Shown here: piece by piece, positions 38,203 to 46,694 of the stretch
Layout: every line of letters starts with the position of its first letter
Numbering within the stretch: the first letter of the stretch is position 1
NCBI RefSeq assembly: GCF_005796185.1
Contig: NZ_VAHM01000013.1
Location: 62,001-126,000 of the forward strand
Length of the DNA: 64,000 nucleotides
Source of the DNA: Pseudarthrobacter sp. NamB4
Lineage (GTDB): Bacteria > Actinomycetota > Actinomycetes > Actinomycetales > Micrococcaceae
Direction: 5' to 3'
Notes under the pieces: model-generated
Told to the model about the DNA's origin: nothing
Database searches by the model: none
Seen by the model: the letters and a program-made list of their open reading frames with translations, nothing else
Made by a program: the position numbers and the translations under genes

Positions 38203-39009
38203 CTAGCCCAGCGCCACCAGCCTGGCGGGGTCCTCGATCGGCAGGTCGCCGTCGACCACGGCGGTCACCTTCATCTGGTTCAGGATCAGGCTTCCGCCTA
38301 CCGTCGACAGGAACGCAGTGTCCGCCGAGTCCCGTCCCGCGGTGATCCGCAGCATCGACTCCCGGGGGGCAAGCCCCGTGGGGTCGATAACGTGCCACGC
38401 GCCCTCGACGTACGCCTCTGTTACGGCGTGGAAGTCCATGGGGCTCAGGCCCGGCGCGTACACGGCAGCCAAGCGGGCAGGGACGTCCTTCGACCTCAGC
38501 AGGGCAATGGCGAGGTGGGCAAAGTCCCGGCACACTCCGCGCCGGCTGAGGAGGGTCTCCACCGCCCCGTCCGTCCCCCGGGAGGAGCCGCTGAGGTAGC
38601 GCAGTTCCCCATTGACCCAGTCGCGCACGGCGTGCAGCAGCTTGCCGCCATGCACACCCTCGAACTCGGCGTAGGCTGTGGGCAGGAGACGGTCCGATTC
38701 CGCGTACCGGCTGGGCCGGACGTAACGGATCCGGTCGGCCAGACCGGATTCCTCAGGCCGGCCCTTCCCGACGACTGTAGCCGAGTATTCCACCGTCACC
38801 TCGGCGGGCTCCGCGAACTCCATATAGTGGAGCCGGCCGCCGTGGTGGTCCGGCACCTCGCTCACGGGAACCTGCCCGCCCCCTGCAGTGACGGACAGGC
38901 TTTCATCGAAGGAGGAATAGCCGGCGTTCTTCGCTGCAGCTATGGCCATCGCCACTTTCGTGTTGGCTGTGGTTGTGAAAACCAGGCGTGCGGAAACAGT
39001 GCGTTCCAT
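38203..39009 (-). CDS. transglutaminase-like (papain-fold) protein
   Basis: A 268-residue protein. An N-terminal beta-sandwich-like region precedes a transglutaminase core with the catalytic Cys in RRGVCRDFAHLAIAL, His in MDFHAVTEAYV and Asp in VIDPTGLAP. It has no signal peptide, so it is probably cytoplasmic. Members of this family act as proteases, peptide cyclases or amidases more often than true transglutaminases; the substrate is unknown. The ATG at 39009 was chosen at the start of the conserved MERTVSARLVF. Confidence 0.87.
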   Translation of the reverse strand: MERTVSARLVFTTTANTKVAMAIAAAKNAGYSSFDESLSVTAGGGQVPVSEVPDHHGGRLHYMEFAEPAEVTVEYSATVVGKGRPEESGLADRIRYVRPSRYAESDRLLPTAYAEFEGVHGGKLLHAVRDWVNGELRYLSGSSRGTDGAVETLLSRRGVCRDFAHLAIALLRSKDVPARLAAVYAPGLSPMDFHAVTEAYVEGAWHVIDPTGLAPRESMLRITAGRDSADTAFLSTVGGSLILNQMKVTAVVDGDLPIEDPARLVALG

Positions 39010-39081
39010 GACTCTCCGGGGGTGTCGGCAGGGGAAGGAAGCCGCCGCTTGGTCAGCCATTGATGTGGGCCGGCAACGGGA

Positions 39082-39545
39082 CTAATTCTTGATCTCCAGA
39101 GACATTAGCATCCGCTGGACGTTGACGAAGTCCGGGCTCCCGCCAACGAACTGGCCGCCTCCTCCAGGGTGTCGAAAGCCCTGGAGGCCACTTTTTCATC
39201 CGGCGCGAACGCTCTAAGCGTCACCACGTCCCCGAACGAGTAGTCCCCCTCGCCCGCAGGCCCCCGCAGTCTTCCAGGCTGACGCCGTGGCGCCGCGCTG
39301 CGGCGTTGCGGAGGCACTGGCGCCGGCTGTGGCTGCGGCAGACGCCCCATCCGGGCGCGGAGGCTTCGCCCGGAGCAGATCCGGGCGCGGAGGCAGGTGC
39401 AGATGCGGTGGCCGCGGAGGTGCGGGTGAGTCCGGCTGTGCAGTCCAGCCCGGCCGCTGTCTGATGCCGCTGAGCAGCCTGCTGCAAGCGCGCCGGCCAG
39501 GATCACGGCTGCGGACAGGACAACCGTTGTTGCCATGCCTCTCAT
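39082..39545 (-). pseudogene. decayed or misassembled lipoprotein gene
   Basis: The start encodes a clear lipoprotein signal, MRGMATTVVLSAAVILAG followed by ALAAGC. Protein-like sequence then jumps frame: TSAATASAPASAPG in the next frame, GASAAATAGASAS in the third, then back to the first with YSFGDVVTLRAFAPDEK and FDTLEEAASS, and finally VNVQRMLMSLEIKN in the second frame, ending at TAG. Each step is a +1 shift, and two occur near runs of G. The first frame is accidentally open to 39105 (146 codons), but its middle is Arg/Pro-rich and implausible. No family is recognised. It is either a pseudogene or a stretch with base errors. Confidence 0.6.
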
Positions 39546-39710
39546 GCAGCCAGCCTGATGGGAGGGACAACGGCGGAAGGTGAGCCGGTACGGTGTTTCC
39601 CGGCTCCCCCGTGTCCCCTGCAAGCCGGCGCCGCACGCCAGGTGCGGACACCAAAGCTGCGTGTCGCCGTCGTACGGGCAACGCCGGCACCGGGGACTAG
39701 GCTGTTGCCT

Positions 39711-40370
39711 ATGGAAGCGCACCACGGCACGGCTGAAGAAGATTTGGCGGACATGTCCGCCGTTGACATCGCCGACTGGCGGCTCCGGACCTTTGCCCTC
39801 TACGCCAACGTCCGGAAGATCGCGGCAGAGAATCCGGCGGAAGCACATCTGCACTGGCGCCACCAGCGCGACCTGATGTTCGCCACCCACCCTGCCTCGC
39901 CGCTCACTGCCGCGGACAAGGCACGGTTCTCGGGCCTGAAGACGGCCGACTACGATCCGATCTACCGTTTCCACATCCCGCTGACCAAAGAAGGCGCCGG
40001 CCGGGAAATGAGCGTGGAAACCGGGACTGACGGCGTGGTGAACTTCGTCAGGCTGGGCACGTTCGATCTTCCCGAGATGGGACAGCTTGCAGTGTGGAAG
40101 CTGCGGGGCTACGGCGGGGGCATCTTCGTGCCCTTCCGTGACGCCACGGCCGGCCAGTCCGGCGGAAGCTACGGAGCAGGCCGCTACCTGCTGGACACCA
40201 TCAAGGGAGCCTTCCACGGCGTCGACGGGACAGGACCGGATGCCACCTTTGTTGTGGACTTCAATTTTGCCTACAACCCGTCCTGCGCCTACAACGAGGC
40301 CTGGGCGTGTCCGCTGGCAGGGCCCTCCAACCGGCTGGCCGTGGACATCCCCGTAGGGGAGCTTTACTAG
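39711..40370 (+). CDS. DUF1684 family protein
   Basis: A 219-residue soluble protein. The DUF1684 hallmarks are present: an N-terminal WRLRTFALYANVR region, FVPFRDATAGQSGGSYGAGRYL and the C-terminal DFNFAYNPSCAYNEAWACPL. The function of the family is unknown. A -10-like TAGGCT lies seven bases before the ATG with no Shine-Dalgarno, pointing to a leaderless message. Confidence 0.88.
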   Translation: MEAHHGTAEEDLADMSAVDIADWRLRTFALYANVRKIAAENPAEAHLHWRHQRDLMFATHPASPLTAADKARFSGLKTADYDPIYRFHIPLTKEGAGREMSVETGTDGVVNFVRLGTFDLPEMGQLAVWKLRGYGGGIFVPFRDATAGQSGGSYGAGRYLLDTIKGAFHGVDGTGPDATFVVDFNFAYNPSCAYNEAWACPLAGPSNRLAVDIPVGELY

Positions 40371-40436
40371 CGGGCCCTACTGAGCATGGGCGCTGCTTCC
40401 GGGAAGCACTGCCGTACCCCAGCCATGGCCCGGCTT

Positions 40437-41591
40437 CTAGCCGCCGAGGGCCCGTACGCTGGCCACTGCCTGGCGGACGGCGCGGGCAGCGGTGCCGAAG
40501 TCTTCCTCCCTGACTGCCGAGTCGAAACTGAACCGCACCGCTGTCTGTGCCACATCAGCTTCGAAGCCCATGGCAGTGAGGACGGGAGACGGGGCGTCGG
40601 ATCCGGCTGCGCATGCTGAACCGCTTGAGCACACCACCCCCTGGCGCTCCAGCTCCAGGAGTACCGATTCGCCGCTCGTCCCGGGGAAACAGAACGATGC
40701 CACGGAGGGCAGCCGGTGGACCGGGTGCCCGGTGAGGACGGCTCCGGGGACACCGGTGAGGACCTCGTTGATGAAGGTGTCGCGCAATGCCGCCACCCGC
40801 CGTCGCTCCTCCGCCTGGCGGGCCTGGGCGAGCGTGAGGGCAGTGGCAAGGCCCACAGCTCCGGCCACGTTCTCGGTCCCCGACCTGCGGCCGCGTTCCT
40901 GGCCACCTCCATGCAGGAGCGGCTCGATCTTGGTGCGGCCACGGACAAACAGCACCCCGCAGCCCTTGGGCGCCCCGAGCTTATGGCCGGAAATGCTTAT
41001 CGCATCGGCACCCAGCGCCTTCGTGTCCAGGGGCACCCAGCCTGCGGCCTGGACGGCATCCGTGTGGAAGGGAATTCCCAGCCGGCGTGCGGCGGCGGCC
41101 AGCTCCGCAACCGGCTGGACTGTCCCCACTTCGTTGTTGGCATACATGATGCTCACCAGGGCTGTTTCCGGTCTCAGGAGTGCCAGAAGCGCCTCCGGGG
41201 TAACCTGCCCTGTCCCGTCCACGGGAACCACGTCCACGCCGAACCCGTGGAAGCGTTCAAGGTAGCGTGCGGACTCCTCTACGGCGGGATGTTCGACGGC
41301 GCTGATCACCACCCGGTTCAAGGCGGGGCTTGCGGCCTGCCGTGCCAGGGCAATGCCTTTGACTGCCAGGTTGTCCGCTTCGGTGCCTCCGGAGGTGAAC
41401 GTCACCTCCCCGGGCCGGCAGCCGAGGAGGGCGGCGACTGTGGCCCGTGCCCCCGCCAGCGCATTGGCAGCTGATTCGCCCAGGGTGTGATGGCTGGAGG
41501 GGTTTCCGAAGTCACCGGTCAGGTAGGGCCACATGGCGTCCAGCACTTCGCGGCGGACAGGGGTGGTGGCGGCAGCATCCAGGAAGATCAC
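40437..41591 (-). CDS. nadS: cysteine desulfurase, NadA-maturation type
   Basis: A 384-residue class V PLP aminotransferase of the NifS/IscS family that mobilises sulfur from cysteine. The PLP lysine is in SISGHKLGAPKG and the active-site Cys loop is VVCSSGSACAAGSD. It is the last gene of the nad operon, eight bases after nadC, starting with GTG. This placement is known for NadS-type enzymes that supply sulfur for the [4Fe-4S] cluster of quinolinate synthase. A general IscS role cannot be excluded. Confidence 0.88.
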   Translation of the reverse strand: MIFLDAAATTPVRREVLDAMWPYLTGDFGNPSSHHTLGESAANALAGARATVAALLGCRPGEVTFTSGGTEADNLAVKGIALARQAASPALNRVVISAVEHPAVEESARYLERFHGFGVDVVPVDGTGQVTPEALLALLRPETALVSIMYANNEVGTVQPVAELAAAARRLGIPFHTDAVQAAGWVPLDTKALGADAISISGHKLGAPKGCGVLFVRGRTKIEPLLHGGGQERGRRSGTENVAGAVGLATALTLAQARQAEERRRVAALRDTFINEVLTGVPGAVLTGHPVHRLPSVASFCFPGTSGESVLLELERQGVVCSSGSACAAGSDAPSPVLTAMGFEADVAQTAVRFSFDSAVREEDFGTAARAVRQAVASVRALGG

Positions 41592-41598
41592 GGTGTTA

Positions 41599-42516
41599 TC
41601 ACCCGGCCGTCAGTTCCACGTCCAGGCCAAGGTCCAGGGCTGCGACGGTGTGGGTGAGGGCACCGACGGAGATGACATCGACCCCGGTGCCGGCGATCCC
41701 GGCAACAGTGTTGAGGTTGACGTTGCCGCTGGCTTCCACCCGCGCCCGCCCTGCTACCAGGGCCACTCCGGCCCGCAGCTCTTCCAGCGTGAAGTTGTCC
41801 AGCATAATGGTGTCCACGCCGGCCGCGAGGACGGGTTCTATCTGGTCCAGGCGGTCCACCTCCACTTCGAAGTGCGTGGTGTGTCCCAGCTGGGCTTTGG
41901 CCGCCATCAGCAGTTCAGTGAGCCTGGTTGAATCCCCTCCGGTCATGACGGCCAGGTGGTTGTCCTTGGCCAGCACCGCATCGGAGAGGCTGTACCGATG
42001 ATTGGCGCCTCCCCCGCACCGCACCGCGAACCGCTCAAGGATCCGCAGGCCCGGGGTTGTTTTCCGGGTGTCGGTGATCCGTGCCTGCGTCCCTTCGGTG
42101 AGCTGGACGAATTCCGCAGTCCGGGTGGCGATGGCGGACATCCGCTGGACCAGGTTCAGTGCCACCCGTTCGGCTAGCAGCACAGACCGTGCGCGGCCGC
42201 TGACCCGGGCAAGGTGGGCACCGGCGTCGAACCTGTCCCCGTCTGCCAGCAGCAGTTCCACCTCCGTCTCCGTGTCCACCAGGAGCATGGCGTCCCGGAA
42301 GACGGTGGCTCCGCTGAAGACGCCCGGCACGCGTGCGTTCAGGACGGCAGTGGCCCGGGCGCCGGCCGGGATCAGCAGCTGGGAAGTGATGTCGCCGGCC
42401 GGGGCGTCCTCGGCTAAGGCACGCTCCAGGATCTCGCGGACGGGTGCCGACGGCAAGGCAAGATCGAAGCGCTGCCCGTTGGCCGCCTGCGGAAAAATCA
42501 CGGAGTTTTCAGTCAC
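41599..42516 (-). CDS. nadC: nicotinate-nucleotide pyrophosphorylase (quinolinate phosphoribosyltransferase)
   Basis: About 305 residues from a GTG at 42516 that overlaps the end of nadB by eight bases. The enzyme makes nicotinate mononucleotide from quinolinate and PRPP. Family sequence includes EDAPAGDITS near the N-terminus, RVALNLVQRMSAIATRTAEF, the TRKTTPGLRILERFAVRCGG active-site region in pieces, and HTTHFEVEVD. It is the fourth gene of the nad operon. Confidence 0.96.
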   Translation of the reverse strand: MTENSVIFPQAANGQRFDLALPSAPVREILERALAEDAPAGDITSQLLIPAGARATAVLNARVPGVFSGATVFRDAMLLVDTETEVELLLADGDRFDAGAHLARVSGRARSVLLAERVALNLVQRMSAIATRTAEFVQLTEGTQARITDTRKTTPGLRILERFAVRCGGGANHRYSLSDAVLAKDNHLAVMTGGDSTRLTELLMAAKAQLGHTTHFEVEVDRLDQIEPVLAAGVDTIMLDNFTLEELRAGVALVAGRARVEASGNVNLNTVAGIAGTGVDVISVGALTHTVAALDLGLDVELTAG

Positions 42517-44383
42517 GGACAAGGCTCGCTTTCGGGCGGAGTGCAAAGGTTTCTTCGGGTTCATCGCTGCGGTAGTGGGCACCGAGGAATTCAGTGCGGT
42601 CAAGGGCCGCTGCCACCAGCAGGCGGGCCGCCAGCAGCAGGTTGCGGTCCTCGTGCCCCACGGGGTCGGCAGTGCCGGCGGGAACGGCGTCGGGACGGAC
42701 GACGGCGCTCCACCCGTCAAGGGTTTCCGCCGCCTCAGTCAGGAGTTTCCCGCTCCGAAGCACCCCGGCCTTGGCAGTCATCATCCGGCGAAGAGCCTCC
42801 CGTGAGAACATCTCCCCCTCCCCGTGGGAGCCAGCCAACCGGTTCCGGCCAGGGGCGTCCGCTTCCGTCGCCGCACGATGTGCAGGTCCTCGTGAAGGTG
42901 CCCTGCCTTCGGCGACTGCAGGTGCTCCGGAAGCGTACGTCAAGCGGAGGCCGCCCGCGGCCCTGGGCCCACACGATTCGGGTTCCCTGGCCGAGCCTGC
43001 GAGGTTAGGGGGATCGTGGGGAGTACGCGGAGGAGCGCCGGCAGGCTCGACCCAACCAGAGCCACCAGCAAGGAAAGATTCAACAGCGCGACGGCCGAAG
43101 ACGAGTCCCTCAAGGAGCGAGTTGCTGGCCAGCCGATTGGCACCTTGGACACCGGTGCAGGCAACTTCTCCGGCAGCGTACAGCCCGGTAACGGTGGTGC
43201 GGCCGTTGAGGTCGGTGACCACTCCGCCCATCCAGTAGTGTGCCGCCGGCGCCACGGGTACCAGCTCGCGGGTCCAGTCGAAGCCTGCGTCAAGAATCCG
43301 CCGGGTGAGGGTGGGGAACCGGCGGGCCAGGAAACCCGGCCCTTTGTCCTGCTCAATGACGCGGGCATCAAGGTACACGTGGCCGTTGGGGTCGCCCAGC
43401 TTGGCCAGGTGCAGGGCGATGCTGCGGGAGACTACGTCGCGCGGGGCCAGCTCGGCGTCCCGGTGGTAGGCGGTCATGAAGCGGCGGCCGCCGGCATCAA
43501 CCAGGACCGCGCCCTCGCCGCGCACGGCTTCGGAGATCAGCAGCGGCTCGCCGTTAGGGCGATTGCCGCTGTCCCCCGGGGCCGGGGGGCGTTCCTGCAC
43601 CCGGCCCTCCTGCGCCCGGCATTCCTGCATACGGCCCTCCTGTACGAGGCAGGTGGGATGGAACTGGAAGAACTCAAGGTCGGCCACGGCCGCTCCTGCC
43701 CGGACGGCGAGCGCCAGCCCGTCGGCCGTCGCAACGGCGGGGTTGGTGGTCTGGGCGAACAGCTGGCCCGCTCCCCCGGTGGCCAGCAGCACGGCGTCGC
43801 CCGTGAGGGTGTGATGCCGCCCGTCCCGGAGGTATTCCACGCCGTCCACCCTTCCGGATGAGAGCCGGAGCGCCGTGGCCTGTGCGTGGGACAGCAGCGT
43901 GATCTTCCCGTCCGCCTGGCGCGCCAGCACCGACCGGATCAGTGCTTCGGCGATCCTGGCGCCGGTGGCGTCTCCGCCGGCATGGAGGATGCGGGGGGCT
44001 GAATGTGCTGCTTCCAGCCCCAGCGCCGGGCCGCCGTCGCCAGCAATATCGAACTGCGCGCCGAACCGCTGCAGCCCGGCGATCTCACGGCGGGCTTCGG
44101 TGCACATCAGCTGCACGGCGGCGGCATCGCACTGGCCTGCCCCTGCCTCCAGCGTGTCCTGGACGTGGGCAGCAATGGTGTCGCCGGGAGCCGGACGGTC
44201 CAGGACGGCCGAGATGCCACCCTGGGCGTACCACGTGTTGCTTTCGCTCAGCTCACCCTTGGCCAGCAGCACCACGGAGGCACCGGAGTCGGCGGCCAGC
44301 AGCGACGCATACAATCCGGCAATGCCGCTTCCGACGACGATCAGCCTCGGTACCCGGGGAGGAAAGACAGCGTCCCGGCTCAT
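42509..44383 (-). CDS. nadB: L-aspartate oxidase
   Basis: A 624-residue flavoenzyme oxidising aspartate to iminoaspartate for quinolinate synthesis. It has the FAD motif VVGSGIAGLYASLLA, NTWYAQGGISAVL and the YWMGGVVTDLNGRTT/GLYAAGEVACTGVQGANRLA region. It is roughly 70-80 residues longer than usual because of two low-complexity insertions: a Gln/Glu/Arg-rich repeat between FHPTCLVQEG and LISEAVRGEG, and a Pro/Ala/Gly/Arg-rich stretch before FSREALRRMMTAKAG. The catalytic parts look intact. The ATG overlaps the nadA stop (ATGA). Confidence 0.95.
   Translation of the reverse strand: MSRDAVFPPRVPRLIVVGSGIAGLYASLLAADSGASVVLLAKGELSESNTWYAQGGISAVLDRPAPGDTIAAHVQDTLEAGAGQCDAAAVQLMCTEARREIAGLQRFGAQFDIAGDGGPALGLEAAHSAPRILHAGGDATGARIAEALIRSVLARQADGKITLLSHAQATALRLSSGRVDGVEYLRDGRHHTLTGDAVLLATGGAGQLFAQTTNPAVATADGLALAVRAGAAVADLEFFQFHPTCLVQEGRMQECRAQEGRVQERPPAPGDSGNRPNGEPLLISEAVRGEGAVLVDAGGRRFMTAYHRDAELAPRDVVSRSIALHLAKLGDPNGHVYLDARVIEQDKGPGFLARRFPTLTRRILDAGFDWTRELVPVAPAAHYWMGGVVTDLNGRTTVTGLYAAGEVACTGVQGANRLASNSLLEGLVFGRRAVESFLAGGSGWVEPAGAPPRTPHDPPNLAGSAREPESCGPRAAGGLRLTYASGAPAVAEGRAPSRGPAHRAATEADAPGRNRLAGSHGEGEMFSREALRRMMTAKAGVLRSGKLLTEAAETLDGWSAVVRPDAVPAGTADPVGHEDRNLLLAARLLVAAALDRTEFLGAHYRSDEPEETFALRPKASLVRD
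43594..43650. repeat. 15-bp tandem repeat inside nadB
   Basis: About 3.8 copies of a 15-bp unit of the form CCTGCACCCGGCCCT with small changes, at 43594, 43609, 43624 and 43639. It stays in frame and encodes the degenerate unit QE(C/G)RxQ in the extra loop of NadB. It looks like a minisatellite able to expand or contract by five codons. Confidence 0.75.
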
Positions 44384-45687
44384 GATGGCCTGGCAGCGAG
44401 CATGCGTTCGAGCGCTGTCCTGGCGTTGTCCTGGACAGCGTCCGCGACTGTGATCCGGTTGACTACCCGCCCCGTCACCAGCTCCTCAAGCACCCAGGCG
44501 AGGTAGCCGGGGTGGATCCGGTACATGGTGGAGCAGGGGCAGATTACGGGGTCCAGGCAGAAGATGGTGTGCTGCGGATACTCAGCGGCGAGCCGGTTGA
44601 CCATGTTGATCTCCGTGCCGATCGCGAAAGTGCTGGGTTCAGTAGCCGCCGCGATGGCCTTCTTGATGAAGTCCGTTGAGCCTGCAGCATCGGAGGCATC
44701 CACCACTTCCATGGGGCACTCGGGGTGGACGATCACCTGGACTCCGGGAAAGTCGGCCCGTGCCTTCTCGATCTGCGCCACGTTGAAGCGCTTGTGCACC
44801 GAGCAGAACCCGTGCCAAAGGATGACCCGGGAATCAAGCAGCGACTGTTCGTCATTGCCGCCCAGGTCCTTGCGCGGATTCCACATGGGCATCTGTTCCA
44901 GCGGCACACCCATGGCTTTGGCGGTGTTCCGGCCCAGGTGCTGGTCGGGGAAGAACAGCACCCGTTGCGCCCGCTGGAAGGCCCACTCCAGGACAGTTTT
45001 CGCGTTCGAGGAAGTGCAGACGATGCCGCCGTTCTCCCCACAGAAGGCCTTGAGCGCAGCGGAGGAATTCATGTAGGTGACGGGGATGACCGGAACCCGG
45101 CCCTCAGCGTCGGGCTCGGTACCGTACAGCTCCTCGAGCTGCTCCCAGCACTCGGCCACGGAGTCGGCGTCAGCCATGTCCGCCATGGAACAGCCCGCGG
45201 CCAGGTTGGGCAGGATTACGGCCTGTTCGGGTGCGCTGAGGATGTCCGCTGTCTCGGCCATGAAGTGCACGCCACAGAAGACGATTGCTTCCGCGTCCGG
45301 CCTGGTCAGTGCTGCGTTGGCCAGCTGGAAGGAGTCGCCCACGAAGTCCGCGTACTGGATCACTTCATCGCGCTGGTAGAAGTGGCCCAGGATGACGGCA
45401 CGGTCACCGAGCACAGCCTTGGCGGCGCGGATGCGTTCGCCTAACTCGGCATCACTGGCGAGCCTGTACTCCTCCGGCAGCTGGCCCTGCCGGGGCGTGG
45501 ACGCCGGCGCCACGTCTGAGCTGGAGGCGCCCGGACCGTAGGCGGGGACGCCGGCGAGCGCCTCAGCGAGGTCGTAGTCCCACGGGCCCTTGGCCAGGGC
45601 GGGGCTGCAGGTGCCGCCCTTCGCCGTCGTGCCGTTTTCGGCCTGTTCGCGCGTGATCAGCTGGATTGCTGTGTTGACGCTGCTCAT
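44380..45687 (-). CDS. nadA: quinolinate synthase
   Basis: A 435-residue [4Fe-4S] enzyme condensing iminoaspartate with dihydroxyacetone phosphate to quinolinate. Family motifs include ILGHFYQRDEVIQYADFVGD, NLAAGCSMADMADADS, VHPECPMEVV and LDPVICPCSTMYRIHP, which contain the three cluster cysteines. The N-terminal 80 residues are variable and longer than in E. coli NadA. The ATG overlaps the NrtR stop by four bases, making it the second gene of the nad operon. Confidence 0.96.
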   Translation of the reverse strand: MSSVNTAIQLITREQAENGTTAKGGTCSPALAKGPWDYDLAEALAGVPAYGPGASSSDVAPASTPRQGQLPEEYRLASDAELGERIRAAKAVLGDRAVILGHFYQRDEVIQYADFVGDSFQLANAALTRPDAEAIVFCGVHFMAETADILSAPEQAVILPNLAAGCSMADMADADSVAECWEQLEELYGTEPDAEGRVPVIPVTYMNSSAALKAFCGENGGIVCTSSNAKTVLEWAFQRAQRVLFFPDQHLGRNTAKAMGVPLEQMPMWNPRKDLGGNDEQSLLDSRVILWHGFCSVHKRFNVAQIEKARADFPGVQVIVHPECPMEVVDASDAAGSTDFIKKAIAAATEPSTFAIGTEINMVNRLAAEYPQHTIFCLDPVICPCSTMYRIHPGYLAWVLEELVTGRVVNRITVADAVQDNARTALERMLAARPS

Positions 45688-46412
45688 GGTGTGCTCCTGT
45701 TGTCTGGGTCAAGGCCGGGCCGGCCGGTGTAGCGGTAGAGGCGCGGGGGGCGGTGCTTGCCGCCCTGGAGGTATTCGCCGGTTTCTTCGATTTCAGGGGT
45801 GGCCTTGAGCTGCCGGCGGAAGTTGGCGGGGTCCAGTTGCCGGTCAAGCACGGCTTCATACACCTCGCGGACTTGGGCGAGGGTGAAGTACTCGCCGAGC
45901 AGGTGGTACGCCACGGAGCCGTAGGCCAGCTTGTTGCGCAGGCGCCACAGGGCGTAGTCCACGATCGCGTTGTGGTCGAAGGCGAGCTCCCCCAGCCGGT
46001 CCGCCCGGAACCACCGGACGTTTTCGGATTCGTCCGCCAGGGCAGCCTCGGTGGGCTGGACCAGCGCCCAGTAGACAATCGACACCACGCGCTGCGTGGG
46101 TGACCGGTGGAGGCCGCCGAACGCGTACAGCTGTTCCAGGTAGCTGGGCGCAAGGCCGGTGGTCTCCCGCAGGTTCCGGGACGCCGCGTCCTGAAGCGAT
46201 TCCGCGTGGCTAAGGGGCCCGCCCGGAAGGGCCCACATGCCTTTGAAGGGCTCGCGGATGCGGCGGACAAGGGGCAGCCAGAGCGTTGGCCGGCCGGAGC
46301 TTTCGCTGGGCCGGAGCGCGAAGATGACCGTGGAGATGGCCAGTGACGGCGGCGCAGCCTGGCGCTCCGAGACATTCGCCGAGCTGTAGTAGATGGTGCC
46401 ACCGCCTTTCAA
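45684..46412 (-). CDS. nrtR: NrtR-type Nudix transcriptional regulator of NAD synthesis
   Basis: A 242-residue protein with an N-terminal Nudix-fold domain and a C-terminal winged-helix domain (roughly residues 160-240). The Nudix box reads GGPLSHAESLQDAASRNLRE followed by TTGL; two of the catalytic acidic positions are replaced, as in NrtR proteins that bind ADP-ribose or related NAD metabolites without hydrolysing them. It heads the nad operon, overlapping nadA. The frame has only a TTG at 46412 with no clear Shine-Dalgarno, so the start is uncertain. A near-perfect palindrome lies upstream. Confidence 0.88.
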   Translation of the reverse strand: MKGGGTIYYSSANVSERQAAPPSLAISTVIFALRPSESSGRPTLWLPLVRRIREPFKGMWALPGGPLSHAESLQDAASRNLRETTGLAPSYLEQLYAFGGLHRSPTQRVVSIVYWALVQPTEAALADESENVRWFRADRLGELAFDHNAIVDYALWRLRNKLAYGSVAYHLLGEYFTLAQVREVYEAVLDRQLDPANFRRQLKATPEIEETGEYLQGGKHRPPRLYRYTGRPGLDPDNRSTP

Positions 46413-46446
46413 TCAGTACGAGTTCAGCCATTCAGAGGAACCCTGC

Positions 46447-46473
46447 TAGTTATGGTCATTTTGACCAAAACTA
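46447..46473. promoter_or_regulatory. NrtR operator overlapping the nad operon promoter
   Basis: TAGTTATGGTCA-3 nt-TGACCAAAACTA is a 27-bp near-perfect palindrome (one mismatch per 12-base arm). On the minus strand a -10-like TAACTA falls inside it, so bound repressor would block nrtR-nadABC-nadS transcription. It lies in the 282-base gap shared with the plus-strand amino acid permease and could also affect that gene. Confidence 0.75.
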
Positions 46474-46694
46474 ATTCTAGATGCAGGAATGACCGAATTG
46501 CCAATGTTTCCTGCATGGGGAGATCGTGCCGCCCGCCCGCGGCCTCCACTGGCTCTGCCGCGACCAGGGGTCACCGCCGGCGTGCGGCAGCAAGCGGCGG
46601 CAGTAATCCCGGGCGGGGTCAACGGGCCGTGGCTGGAGGCGGTAAATTCGAGTGGTCCCACAAGGAGCCCCCAGACCCCAAGAAGGTTCACTGC

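Noticed and set aside
39105..39545. Intact 146-residue secreted protein
   Set aside because: The frame is open but protein-like segments jump frame; the middle of this reading is Arg/Pro-rich and implausible.
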